From Orobanche coerulescens (Eukaryota > Streptophyta > Magnoliopsida > Lamiales > Orobanchaceae): a stretch of 64,000 nucleotides of DNA. A program made the translations under genes and the position numbers. Position 1 is the stretch's first letter; each line of letters starts with the position of its first letter. Below the pieces are notes generated by a model. The model did no database searches. It had not been told where the DNA came from and was given only the letters and a program-made list of their open reading frames with translations. Location: the NCBI GenBank assembly GCA_033398695.1, contig CM065819.1, positions 3,025,501 through 3,089,500 of the forward strand, read 5' to 3'. Positions 32,003 to 43,653 of the stretch are shown here, piece after piece.

Positions 32003-33106
32003 TCACTGGACACCACCGGGCACTCCCCGAGTAGGAACAAAAACCCAGTTCCCGAACATCTTGGCAACTGTCTCACAATGCACCGCTTGGTGCCCCAGTT
32101 GGCCGCACTTAAAATAATTAACCGGTGGCGAACGACAATTCTGTCTCGCATGGCCCACACGGCTGCAGTTAAAGCAGGTCTTCACACCGATCGTCTTACT
32201 CGCCTCTGGAGTAAGGTTCTTAGACTGGTCAATCGAACGAGGACTGCTCCCAGAAGGAAACTGCGAAGCAACAGGCTCACGGATCTCACTTCTCTGGCCT
32301 CTTGAAAAATTGCTCGAGGTCTTCTGTCTCTTACTCTCTGAACCAGATTCTGTCACAGAAACGGCCATCTCAATAGCTAAAGCTCGGTCCTGATATTCCT
32401 TCAGGGTGGTACACATAAGCGGAGCCATGCTCTCACAGATATGGGGTTTCATGCGCATATTGAATTGTCGGACCTTGTCTGCTTCACTTCTCACTTGATC
32501 ACGAACATAAGCCAACTGTCGATTATAATCGACTATCGCTTGGGATATTGACACATCCTAGGGCGTAGCGGAGAAAAACTCAACGATCCTGCATTCACGA
32601 ACAGGCAATGGGCAATACTCTACCTCCGTGGCGGTCTTAAACTTAGCCCATGTAGGTGCACGGTCTGCAGGCACTACAGCCTGCCACCAGTCTACAGCTT
32701 CTTTGTCGAGTAGGTACTGAGCAATGGGTACCCTCCTTTCATCCGGACAAGCTACAGCATCAAATATTCTGTCCAACTAGAAGAGCCAGTTTCCCCAACC
32801 TAACAAGTCAGACAAACCCACAAAATGGGGCGGCTGCATCCTCATCACATCTCGTAACCACTTACTAGCTTCGTTATCCCCATTTGGGTTCTTATTCCGA
32901 CGTATGGCCTAATTCATCTGCACTAACTGGTCAACCACCTGACGAAGGATGGTGGCGGCGCCAACGTCAACATTAACGCTGGCTGAATGAGAATGTCCCT
33001 GATCTGTACCGAGCTGATTGGTACTCGGCAAGGACTGAGTCGCCCTCTCACGCTCCTGATTACGACCACCACCATGACCACGGCCTCGACCTAGACCCCT
33101 TAGCAT
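32003..33106 (-). pseudogene. Gag of the gag-only element, one frame with three TAG stops
   Basis: Minus-strand frame of 368 codons without frameshift, broken by TAG at 32909-32911, 32777-32779 and 32558-32560. It starts with a GRGRGHGGG arginine/glycine-rich leader, then the gypsy gag domain (RRVPIAQYLLDKEAVDWW, WAKFKTATEVEYCP, YNRQLAYVRDQV, LKEYQDRALAIE) and a nucleocapsid part with knuckle CFNCSRVGHARQNC and a second knuckle whose first Cys is replaced (YFKCGQLGHQAVHC). Tekay-like gag (53326-54487) is homologous, so this is a Tekay-related gag. At the third stop the Tekay-like gag has Gln, so CAG to TAG changes are likely. Length and single frame suggest recent function. Confidence 0.82.
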
Positions 33107-33730
33107 ACTGAACGGGCAACCATTCAGAACAACAAAATAAATACCACATAGTCAACAAAGGGCAACAACCAGTAGCACAATAAAGTATTCACTCCAAGTC
33201 ATCACACGAGTACACGAACTAACAATGCAATAATAGACTTAAATTCATAAGTAATTCGCACGGTTACACCAATAGAGGTGCACGACTTTTACCAAAATAA
33301 ACACGGTCGAGACCACATACATGTCATTGAGACTATACACTTGTAAAATTCTTTAAAAATAAAATTTTTCCGAGGTATTTATTCAAATATTAATATTTTA
33401 AGATTCGCGAGTTTCGAAAGATTTTACTGGGATGAAATTTTGAAAACACTTTATTTAATACCTCGGTCATTGAAGTGGGGAACGATACCTAACAACGTAT
33501 CCCACCACTTTGGCATACAACCCAGATTTTCTGACGAGAATAATAACATAGCAACTCACTGCACGACTTAACCTCAATACATAAACACATAACGTTCTAA
33601 TTTACGAAGCCAAAGTTGTTTTGCAAAACAGAAATGTTCCAAAATCCTTTGGTTCATAACCAAAACGACAGTAATATTTCACAATACCCGACAGCCTAGG
33701 TTTCCGAAACCTAAGCTCCGATACCATAAA
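33107..33730 (-). other. 5' leader and PBS of the gag-only element
   Basis: PBS on the minus strand at about 33716-33726 (TGGTATCGGAG), followed at once by a hairpin TAGGTTTCGGAAACCTA (within 33695-33715). The rest to the gag start is AT-rich leader of about 590 nt with no ORF. Confidence 0.75.
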
Positions 33731-34036
33731 TGTAACACCCCCAAAACCATATGAGAATATTACACGCCGTAGACGCCTTTTTATGAGGATCTACCAGGCT
33801 AAACCTTACAAAACGACCAAATGTTTGCCCAACCAGGGTCAAACAATAAAATAGTACAGACCGTTAAGGTCACTTACACAAGAATACACTGAATGATGAG
33901 GTCACACAACTCAATCAACAGAACTGACTAAAATAACATTACCCACACGAAGGTCGAAACACAATACAGCGGAAGACTGTAATCAACTCTGACAACACAA
34001 CAAAAACCAAAACAACTCTCAACTCTTGATTAGTAT
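33731..34036 (-). repeat. 5' LTR of the gag-only element, left piece
   Basis: 306 bp, ending (in element direction) at the PBS side. Interrupted by the LARD at 34037; it continues at 50201. Confidence 0.88.
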
Positions 34037-34234
34037 TGTAATACCCGAGATCTTTATTCCGATTTCGTTGAATTTCTTCGATCGAACGGACTGTTGTCGT
34101 CCGCGTATTTGAGAATTGCATGCTTTTATTGTGGTACGTTGAGCTTCGTAGACTTTCCATTATGGTTTTGGATATTAGCCGGTGCGTTTGCATGATCGAG
34201 ATGTCGTCGAGTATCAAACCGGGCAGTCGGAGAG

Positions 34235-34580
34235 CAGGCTGAGCCGACTACGGCCATAAGGCCTGGCCGATTACGGCCGTAAGGCTGCCGAACAGACTGC
34301 CTGGGAGGACTCGGTTACGGCCATAAGGTCTACCGGATTACGGCCGTAAGGCTTGTTACGGCCGCTAGCACTGGCCGGTTAAGTCCATAATGTCTCTGCA
34401 GAATGCAGACAGTGGACACTAGGAGTTCGGTTACTGCCGTAAGGCTATGCCGATTACGACCGTAACGTGCGATCGTTGCGCATGCAACCTGTCGACCATT
34501 GCGCACGCTATGCGCGTTGACTGGGTTACGGCCGTAAGGCCCTGCCGGTTACGACCGTAATGTGTCTGGCCATATATAGG
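34235..34580 (+). promoter_or_regulatory. TTACGGCCGTAA array and TATA box of the LARD LTR
   Basis: About nine copies or near copies of the perfect palindrome TTACGGCCGTAA (often followed by GGC) between 34235 and 34560, then TATA box CATATATAGG at 34571-34580. The second copy is at 47830-48168, with different copies mutated. Confidence 0.68.
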
Positions 34581-34760
34581 CCTGACTCGGCCAGAATTCA
34601 TTTCACTTCATTTCTTCCTCGATTTTCATTCTTGTGACGGTTGCTGGACGGGAGAGGTCGGTAGGAGGAGTTCTTGGCCAATTCTACTCATCTCCAAGGC
34701 TTTTTGGAAGGCCTTTGTTGGTTAGAACAACGTCTAATCCGTGTTCTTCGTCAAATCAAG

Positions 34761-36225
34761 GTATTTCCTTGCTTAGAACTTGTATGATTTTTGGGGGTTT
34801 TCTTCATGATTCATTGATTTGTCCGATTTTAATGAATTGGTTATGGTATTCTTGTTGTCTTGGCCATGATCTTTGGATTTTGTAACTCGTTTATTGATTT
34901 TTACCACCCAGAACTTGATTTCCAATTTCCTTGAAGAACCCTTGGATTCTTGTCGTTTTTCCGGGTCATTCAAATTCCGTTTAGCGTTATTTATGCGTGG
35001 TGATGTTATTTTCATAGCGTTCGTGAAGTTGTCGAAGTCTTGGTCGTTTTTGGAGGTTCGAAGGCTAACCGACCGTATCCGTTTGTTGTTTCCCGTTGTG
35101 CATTAGTTTCGTATGTTGGAAGATGTTAAACATATTTAGTGAGTTTAGTAGACCGTAATTATTTGCCGAGGATTGTGTATTGATATGTGTAATTGTTCGG
35201 TGAATATGTGACGTTGTGTGATATTAGTTGTTATTCCTTCGTGAGCAGGTTGTGACGCTTGGTGTTGTTTGGTATTGGTATTTGCTTGTGGTTGTGTGAC
35301 ATTAGTTGTGAGTGTACGTCGACTAAAGTGGCCATTCTAGCGAAGTACATAGCATTTGTATGCATATTCTAGTATTCGAATTATGGCTTCCTGTGGCGTT
35401 GTGCATGATATGTGTATGTTCACCTAGGGATTGGTCCGACGAGGCCTATAGGGATACGTTGTCGTGAGTTTCGTATCGCGAACTATGGTTAACCACCTAG
35501 GGATGTCTGACGGGGCTCTGCGGGGTACGGTGGCCGTGAGTCTTGTACCAAGGTTAACTTTGAAATGTTTTGTTGGAGAACTGTGATTTTTGGCGCATAT
35601 TTCGTCTGATTAGAATGGCAGTCCAAATGGTATCGTACTTGGCTGGAATGGCACCAGTAAATGTGTTGTGTGTGATTTGTCCCTTGGCTGTGATAATTTG
35701 ATATGGGTACGTGAGTCTAGTGGTTGCTCTGTGTATTGTAGCTCTGTGGTGTGTCGAGTTCAACCGTATGGTTAAGTTGCAAAGTTGTGCTCTCTGATGT
35801 CGTTTTGTGAGACTGTTGTCATGTTAATGTTTGGCATGGTGTAGTTTCCGTCGGGTTATTCTTGCGAGCATGTGGAGCGGATGATTTGGGCCGTGAACCC
35901 CGTACTTTGTTATCGGAATCGTATTTTGAAATAAATGATTTTGGGCTAGTGTTCGAAAAGCTTGAGACTTCTTAAACCCCAAATGTTTTCAAAAACTCCC
36001 GAGATCGTAAAATGTTTTGTAAGATGTAAAATGGTTTTATTCTTATCTTTCGTAATTCAAACTGTTTTGATCAAGTGAATTATCTCGGGAAGTATATTCA
36101 CGATTTCTATGTTCATGGAGTATGATATGTATGGCTCGTCTTTGTATTTATACTTGCACTAGCAAAACAGTGGAGTTTTGCTAACCCCCGAGTATTTGGG
36201 GGGTGGATGTTTGTTTTGCGTCCAG
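34761..36225 (+). other. Putative intron inside the LARD LTR
   Basis: Donor-like GTATTT after CAAATCAAG (34761), about 160 nt after TATA. Acceptor-like AG at 36224-36225 after TGTTTGTTTTGCGTCC, 20 nt after hairpin 2. The 3' LTR has the same (48349 and about 49827, there CTAG). Confidence 0.45.
36160..36204 (+). promoter_or_regulatory. Conserved tandem hairpins, LARD
   Basis: Hairpin 1 is a perfect 9-bp stem TAGCAAAAC/GTTTTGCTA with loop AGTGGA (36160-36183). Hairpin 2 (36184-36204) is the C-run/G-run stem, here with one G-T pair. Confidence 0.7.
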
Positions 36226-36593
36226 GTACTTGCAGGTTGCTGGGGAGCAATTCACAGGATCGTTACGAAGGAGGATGGAAGATGGCGATACTAATCACAT
36301 GAAGACCGATGTTGAGTATTTTTTGATGTCTTGTTTTGTCCTTCCGTTGTGTTTATTTTCCCCTTATGCGGGAACATTGATTTATGTTAACCCCTGAGTA
36401 GGTATGAGTTACGAGAAAGAGTAATGTATGGTTGATGTGTATGTTGTGGTAAAAGACCAAATCGGTCTAATGATCCGTCAATTACCCATATCGGTATGTA
36501 TTGTATTGTGGTGTTTCTGTATTTAGCCTGGTAGAGCCTCATGGAGAGGGTCTACGGCGCTGTAATATTCCCGAGTGGTTTGGGGGTGTTACA

Positions 36594-37800
36594 GAATATG
36601 GTATCGGAGATTAGGTTGCGGAAACCTAGGCTGTCGGGTCGATGTGTGTGTTGTTGGGTCTTGTCTTGTCTTGTCTTGTCAGATTTTGTCTGACTGAGTC
36701 GTGTCGTGACGCGTCGTCTGAGGTGTCGGTCGTGATTAGTATCGAGGTGCAGCCATCATCTTCGTGCGATCTGTGGATGTAAGTCTCCCTACTTTGTTGC
36801 GTCTCGTGTTATACGAGCTTGTGTAATTATATATTATTATGTAGAGTTTAAATGTGCCTCGTGAATACGTACTCCATACTTGTTTGATTCTCGTATTGTG
36901 CTAGAATAAAAAGTGATACCGGTGTATAAATGTGTGTATATATTGTGTGAATCGTTTCATTGAAGTAATGGCTTGGTGTGATCCCACAAGGAAAGTTTGT
37001 CAATGTGATATTTCAAAGTTTAATTATTTTGGAAGAGTCACGTAAATTTTATTTTTAAACATCCTTCAAGAAAGGAAATTTTTTGATTTCGTATGATAAC
37101 CTCGAGACTGGAATTTTTTTTAGAACTTAACTACTTATATTTTATTTTCATCTTGCCTTGCAAGTTTTCAAAATTTGATTTTAAAAACTCAAATGAGGTC
37201 TACCAAAAAAATTTACTCGAAAGTGGCTCTTGCTTTCGACTTTTTGATTTCATGACTGTCGGTTCGGAGGTATGTAGTGATGTTGACATTATTATTTGAT
37301 CAATAATGCTCAAAATTGCGACTAAGTTGGTGGTGTTAACGTTAAGCCGTCCTCAATGCACTTGTTGTGAGAGTTCTCATTACTGAGAGGTAGGATTTCA
37401 GTTTTGTTAATTATCTTTTGAAGGTCGCTTGTGTGATACTGTAATTATGTGGACAGATGATGTTGAAGTGTGATTGGATTTGATGGTAATAGATCGTATT
37501 TTGATAAAGTGGAAAATTATGTCTGTTGTGTGTGTGTTCGAAAATGCTTCTCTGAAAATTTTATAAACTTGAGCAAGCTGTGGAAAATTAAAATTCATAA
37601 GTTTTGACAAAGTTAATTTCAAAACGAGGTGCCAAAAACACTTTCAAAGTCTTATTTTGAATAATCATGCAAATCCAAGGATTTCCAAATGACATCATTT
37701 AAAAGTATACCTCGTGTATCTTCTTATCGAGTTGCTATTAGTTTTCTTATGTGATATGTCAAGTCGAGTTGGCAATTTGATACATTATTTTGCGATGTTG
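36594..37800 (+). other. LARD interior, left part
   Basis: PBS at 36599-36610, PBS-adjacent hairpin at 36611-36629 (TTAGGTT..AAACCTAGG), a (CTTGT)4 microsatellite at about 36660, then AT-rich sequence without a supported ORF, ending with TTG (37798-37800), the CACTA target. Confidence 0.7.
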
Positions 37801-37815
37801 CAGTACCAAAAAAAG

Positions 37816-38405
37816 TACTTTAGCCGATGACCCGAAAAAAACGGCCGACGACTATAAAGTGTCGTCGGCTAAACTGTGCACTTTAGCCGACGACTCGGGC
37901 TGCCGTCAGCTAAAGGGTATTAGCCGACGACTTTACTGAGGTCGTCGGCTAAAGTGCTAAATAGTCATCGGCTATAGTAAAGAGGTTTAGCCGACGACCG
38001 AGATAATGTTTAGCCGACCGAAAAAAAAATTTAGCCGACGACTTGATCTCGGTCGTTGGCTAAACCCCTTTCGAAAAAAAAATAATATTGCAACGGTTTA
38101 GCCGACGACCTAGATCAAGTCGTCGGCGAAACACTTCTAGGGCGTCGGCTAAACACATTTTCAAAAAAAAAAAAAAATATACTTTAGCCGACGACTTGAT
38201 CTAGGTTGTCGGCTAAACCCCTTCCGAAAAAAAAATAATATACTTTAGCCGACGACTTGATCTAGGTCGTCGGCTTAACCCCTTTCGAAAAAAAAATATT
38301 GCAATGGTTTAGCCAACCACCTAGATCAAGTCGTCGGCTAAACACTTTTTCAAAAAAAAAAATAATATACTTTAGCCGACGACTTGATGTAGGTCGTCGG
38401 CTAAA
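37816..38405 (+). repeat. Left subterminal array of the CACTA element
   Basis: Repeated TTTAGCCGACGAC in direct and inverted orientation. Most copies form units of about 38 bp in which two inverted copies flank a short core (for example ACTTGATCTAGGT), separated by A-runs. In En/Spm such motifs bind TNPA. The array ends just before a TATA box (38421-38429). Confidence 0.88.
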
Positions 38406-38824
38406 CCTCCAAGTGAAAAGTATATATAGTTCAGGGAACACCAACCCAAAAGAGCACATTTCTATTCCCAATCCTGTCAGTTATTCCCGAAATAAGCTTG
38501 TGAGTTGCTACTTTGAGTTGTGCTAGCTGGAGTGACGAAGGTTTCTACCGGTTGTTATAATCACCATTTCGATTAAGGTACGTATTTTATTGTATTTTTT
38601 ATTGTGATTTCGAAACTTTGTATTATTCATGTTACATTCTATAATCATTATTATGTATTAAGGTACGTATTTTATTGTAATTTATTGTATTCATGTATTA
38701 TTATGTAAAACGATTAAGTTTTATGATGATAATCATTATGATTAATTGTTTGTTGTGATTTCATTTATAATTTGAACAATATTAGTTAGTTGGATTAATA
38801 TTGGAAAATGTATACATTTTCAGG

Positions 38825-41800
38825 ATGGACAAGAGTTGGACTGGGTTACGAAAATGGGATCCAAGTGTAATGGATGGGATGAAGCAGTTTATGAGATTTG
38901 TAAAAGAGCACGACAGTGGTAATACGTTGCACTAGTGTCTGTGTAATAAATGTAGATGTCGCAGTGATATGTTTCGTTTTCCATTTGATGAGGTCTGAGA
39001 ACACCTAAAGAAGAATGGTTTTTGAAGTAAATATACATGTTGGATATACCACGGTGAAGCACCGAATTTTGTTATTCCGTATGATCACGGACAATTTAGT
39101 GGTAACGATGGGTTCACCGATCCGAAGAGGAGGTTCATTGATGATGTGTTTGGTTTTTCCGAGACGTTTGTACCAACTGAGCCAATCCCACGATCTCGTA
39201 GACCGTTGCCTTGCAATACTGTTGGGCTTGACAGGTACAACAAGCTAATTCAACTCCAACAAACCCCTACATGACTGTTCTTGATTGTGTCATGGAAACG
39301 ATGAGATTAAAGGTGGAAAACAAATCATCCATCAAGTCTGTAGATGATTACTTAGAGCTTACGAGTAATATGCTTCCACAGGGTCATCATCTTCCTAATA
39401 CATATTCAAAAATGAGACTAATTCTGAAAGATCTTGGTCTTTCCTACATTAAGATCCACGTCTGCATGTATGATTGTGTTCTATTCTGGGGGCATCCTAA
39501 TAAAGACCTCACGAGATGTCCTGTATGTGATACAGAGAGATATAGGATCACTCCTTCTGGAAAAGAGAAACTGGTGAAGGTACTTTGGTATTTTGCACTG
39601 AAGGACAGGTTGGAACGGCTTTTTATGTCTTCTCACACGGCAAAAGCAATGAGATGGCATGCCGAGCCGCGCACTAATGACAGGGATACTATGATACACC
39701 CTTTGGATGGAGAGGCGTGGAAGCATATAGATAGGGAGTATCCGAATTTTTCTTCAGATATCCGAAATGTGAGGCTCGGGATTGCATCTGATGGTTTCAA
39801 CCCTTTTGGTAACATGAGTCTTTCATATACCATATGGCCTGTTGTAGTGATTCCTTACAATCTTCCTCCGTGGATGTGTATGCGGAAGGAGTATAATATG
39901 TTGACCTTGTTAGCCCCGGGGCCAGGATATCCGGGAAAGTGTATCGATGTGTATATGAGACCTTTGATAGAGGAGCTGAATTTGTTGTGGGAGCAAGGTC
40001 ATCCCACGTACGACAGTTATTCGTCCGAGATGTTCTACTTGCACGCCAAGTGTATCGGCACTATTAGTGATTTTCCTGCATATGGAATGCTGTCTGGATC
40101 TGTTATTAGCGGATATAGAGGTTGTTCAGTGTGTTTGAATACAGATTGTGCTAGGTACCACTGTAGGAAAGTTTTCCGAATGCGTCATCGGATATGGCTT
40201 GAGAGGGAACATGAGTGGCGTATGGATGCTGCAGCATTTGATGGCACTATAGAAATGGGCGAGCCACCACGACAGTGGACAGGTGATGAAATACTATCGA
40301 TTCTTAATGAGTACGATTTTGGTCAGCTTAGCAACCATCCTGATGTGATTGCAGCAACCCCTGAAAGGCCCGACAGGTATAAGTATTGGTCGCACAAAAG
40401 TATATTCCGGGAATTGCCTTACTGGTCCAAGTTACTGATAAGGAACTTCTTGGATGTCATGCACATTGAAAAGAATGTTTGCGAAAGTGTGGTTGGGACA
40501 ACCTTAGGTTGGGATGGAAAGACCAAAGACGGGCCAAAAGCACGCAAAGGTTTGGAAGAAATGAGCATAAGAAAACATTTGTGGTTGAAAACTGTCAAGA
40601 GAAAACAAAAAATGCTTAAGGCAGCTTACACAATCACTGTCGAGCAGAGAACTAAGATATTTTGCTGGATAAAGAATGCTAGGTATCCTACCGGGTATGC
40701 TGGAAATATAGGAAGATGTGTTAATTTCAGGGAGAACAAGTTAACTGGTTTGAAGAGTCATGATTGTCATATCCTACTCCAACGCCTATTTCCGGTATTT
40801 ATTCGACCGTACTTACCAAAACAGGTGGTCGAGCCATGTGTTGCATTGTCAAGATTTTTCCAGAAATTATGTACGAGAGAAGTGAAGAGATCTGATTTGC
40901 GTAAAATGCAAGATGAGATCATCTATATCTTGTGCAAGTTTGAGCGAATATTTCCTCCAAACTTTTTTGACCTCATGCCTCACCTCATGATCCACCTTCC
41001 CCGATAGTTATTAGTCACTGGTCCAGTGCACTACACGTGGATGTACCCGGTTGAAAGGTAACATAATTTTATATGATATATATATATTGTCAAATTAAGT
41101 ATGATTTCTAACACAATGACAATATTACAGGCAACTCGGTGATTACAAAGACTCCGTGTCCAATAAGTCTGCACCGGAAGGCTGCATTACAGAATCTTAC
41201 CTTGCGTCAGAGTGTAATATGCATATCAAGTTGTATTTGGGCACCTTCGAGCCCCCTTCCCGCTCTATTCCAGCAGATAAAATACAATTCAATCTTTCTA
41301 TCATATCCACTGAGGTTGACGTCTATGGGAGGTTGCCAGGAAGACAATTAGACCCGTACGAGTCCCGAATTGCACATTGGTGGATATTTCTCAATTGTCC
41401 AAAAGTTCAGTACTGGAAAGACATCCACTTGTCATGCGATATGGTGCGACGTGACACTAGATTCCACAATGACACTTTTGCCGACTATTTTGGAGAATGG
41501 GTACGTATACATTCAGTTGCTATTGCATTTTGGACTTAAGATATTTTTTTACATAAAAAGTTTATTTACGACAGATGACACACATACAAGATGACGGACA
41601 CCCTAACTGGTCGCGTGACCTTATGCTTCTTTCTATGAACCCGGTTATGTCAAGAATTTATTCGATGGCCAAAGTCAACGGTGTCACATTCGTATGCCTT
41701 GAGAGAGACCAAAAAAGAAGATGTCAAAATTCTGGGGTTATGATAGATGGTGGATATTACGGTGTTCTTTTGGAAGTGGTAGAACTAATTTACGGGGAAG

Positions 41801-42306
41801 GCATGACAATTTACTTGTTTAAGTGTCGATGGTACGACACCAGTCTTGGAACCGATATGCAAGACGACTACGGGCTGTTATATGTTGACACTTCCACTTC
41901 ATGGTACGAAAGTGATCCTTTTGTATTTGCTACATTAGCAAACTCGGTGTATTATTTGGACGACTTGGTGAAGAAAGGCACATGGAAGATAGTGAACGTT
42001 GTGACAACGAGGAATATTTTTAGTGCTGCTACACTGGGAGAAACAACACGTACTAATGACGATGATGCTTATCAAGAGCCAAATACAGCAAATATTCCAC
42101 CATCAACGACAATTACAATGAATAATGTTCCTGAAGGACGAGTCGTCCGACTCCGTGGTGATGCTCGCGGGTACATTGACATTGATACAAATGATTTACT
42201 TAAAAATTCTGATGATGATAATGTGGACGACTTGAGGCATATGTTGTCGGATATCAACTCAGATAATGAGACATACTGTAGTGATGACTCAAATTATGAG
42301 CCATAA
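38825..42306 (+). pseudogene. tnp2: tnp2-type CACTA transposase gene, three exons, several stops
   Basis: TATA at 38421-38429. The frame opens at ATG 38825 with the N-terminal transposase-associated domain (SWTGLRKWDPSVMDGMKQF), broken by TAG at 38933-38935 and TGA codons near 39000 and 39030, with a frame change at about 39260. The long open part 39271-41007 is the TNP2 domain: YIKIHVCMYDCVLFWG, FMSSHTAKAMRWH, the DDE-type Asp in LGIASDGFNPFGN, NFLDVMHIEKNVCES. After a stop at 41005-41007 it continues (HYTWMYPVER) to a GT-AG intron 41058-41130, exon 41131-41500 (DUF4218-like), intron 41501-41574 and exon 41575-42306 (DUF4216-like: YYGVLLEVVELIYGEG, DPFVFATLANSVYYLDD), ending in an Asp-rich tail. 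Transposase for excision and insertion; inactive here. Confidence 0.88.
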
Positions 42307-42413
42307 ATTTAGTAGATGTATATTTTCATTTGTTAAATATAATTAAAAAAATAGTTATAATAATAATCATAATCATAACATTAATATAATATCAATAATA
42401 TTATTAAAAAAAT

Positions 42414-42895
42414 GGGGGTTTAGCCAACGATAAGATCTTCGTCGTCGGCTAAAGTTTTTAAAAAAAAAAATTATACTTTAGCCGACGACATTTCAATAGT
42501 CATCGGCTAAACCCCAACAATGACCTGACCGTGTTAGAAAACACGCTCGGGTCAGGCATACAGTGTGTTTTCCCTTTCTGGGCAGGTGAGACACAGCCCG
42601 TGTCTCCTGACACGGTCGACTAAAGTTTTTTTTTTAAAAAAAACGGTTAAACTTTAGCCGACGACATGAATAGAGTCGTCGGCTAAACCCCTGACCGTGT
42701 CCAATGACACGGCCCGTGTCTCACATGCCCATAAATTAAAAACACAATGTATGCCTGACCCGACCGTGTTAGACAACACGGTCGGGTCATTGTTGGGGTT
42801 TAGCCGACGACTATTGTAATGTCGTCGGCTAAAGTATAATTTTTTTTTAAAAAACTTTAGCCGACGACGTAGATCTTGTCGTCGGCTAAACCCCC
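42414..42895. repeat. 482-bp imperfect palindrome between the two CACTA genes
   Basis: Left arm about 42414-42622, right arm about 42693-42895, starting GGGGGTTTAGCC and ending in the complement. Both arms contain inverted TTTAGCCGACGAC pairs and a CCGTGTTAG..AACACG hairpin. The loop of some 70 bp holds another motif pair. It ends 4-10 bp before a TATA-like TTTTATACG (42899-42907) of the second gene. Confidence 0.85.
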
Positions 42896-42939
42896 ACCTT
42901 TTATACGTTTTCTCGTACCTAACTTTTATTATTTTCTAC

Positions 42940-43200
42940 TTCACCTAGCCATCGCCCGTCGCCCGCCGATCGTCACCCAGCCCCCAACCGCCCGTCACCT
43001 AGCCGCCCGTCACCTAGCCCCCATCCCGCAGATCGTCACCCAGCCCCCGTCACACCGATCGTCACCCAGCCCCCAACTCCCGTCGCCCGCTCAGCCGTCG
43101 TCCCACCGCCTGTCCGAGCCCCAGACCCGCCGCCCGACGAGCCCCGGTCCCGTCGCCCGCCCGTCGCCCTCCGCCCGTCGCCCGCCAGCCCGGCCGCGGT
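42940..43200 (+). repeat. GC-rich minisatellite in the leader of the second CACTA gene
   Basis: Imperfect short units of CGTCGCCCG / CGTCACCCAGCCCCC type. Any ORF in it (Pro/Arg-rich) is a by-product of the composition. Confidence 0.7.
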
Positions 43201-43378
43201 AACCCTTTTCCTTATTTTTTTTTTATTTTGTTTGTTGAATTTATTGTATTTGTTTGATGAATTTGCTTAGATTATGTGATGAATTAGATAAATTGTTTAA
43301 TGAGTTGTGATGCAATATTTGATGAATTTAGTATTTTCAATATTTTGTGTTTAATGAGTTGTGAATTTGATGAATTTG

Positions 43379-43636
43379 TTTGAGGAGGAAGGGATTGTAT
43401 ATCCGGCGTTAATCGAAAGATTAACGTGGTATGGCATTGATAATTACTGTTGTGTTGAATTGTGAATTTGATGAATTTGTTTAGATTATTTGATGAATTA
43501 GGTAAATTGTGTAATGAGTTTTGATGAAATATTTGATGAATTTGTTTGAGGAGGAAGGAATTTTATAGCCGGCATTAATCGAAAGACTAACGTGGTATGG
43601 CATTGATAATTACTGTTGTGTTGAGTTGTGAATTTG
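43379..43636 (+). repeat. Tandem duplication of about 170 bp before the second CACTA gene
   Basis: Two copies of a segment with TTTGAGGAGGAAGG, CGAAAGA(T/C)TAACGTGGTATGG and ATTACTGTTGTGTTGA start at about 43379 and 43548. It lies in the leader or first intron. Confidence 0.75.
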
Positions 43637-43653
43637 ATTTATTTATTTAGATT

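Larger units (their letters stand above)
34037..36593 (+). repeat. 5' LTR of the LARD
   Basis: TGTAATACCCGAG to GGGGGTGTTACA. Contains the TTACGGCCGTAA array, TATA, putative intron (34761-36225) and hairpins (36160-36204). Very similar to 47628-50195. Confidence 0.9.

Noticed and set aside
31114..32305. Plus-strand ORFs of 183 and 167 codons
   Set aside because: Antisense to the LTR end and gag of the gag-only element; no domain signature.
36599..36610. tRNA fragment or tRNA gene
   Set aside because: The TGGTATCGGAGA-type stretches are primer-binding sites next to LTRs; no cloverleaf is present.
37816..38405. CRISPR-like palindromic array
   Set aside because: Subterminal motif array of a CACTA transposon, bounded by TIR and TSD.
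42876..43202. Pro/Arg-rich ORF
   Set aside because: By-product of the GC-rich minisatellite in the leader of the second CACTA gene.
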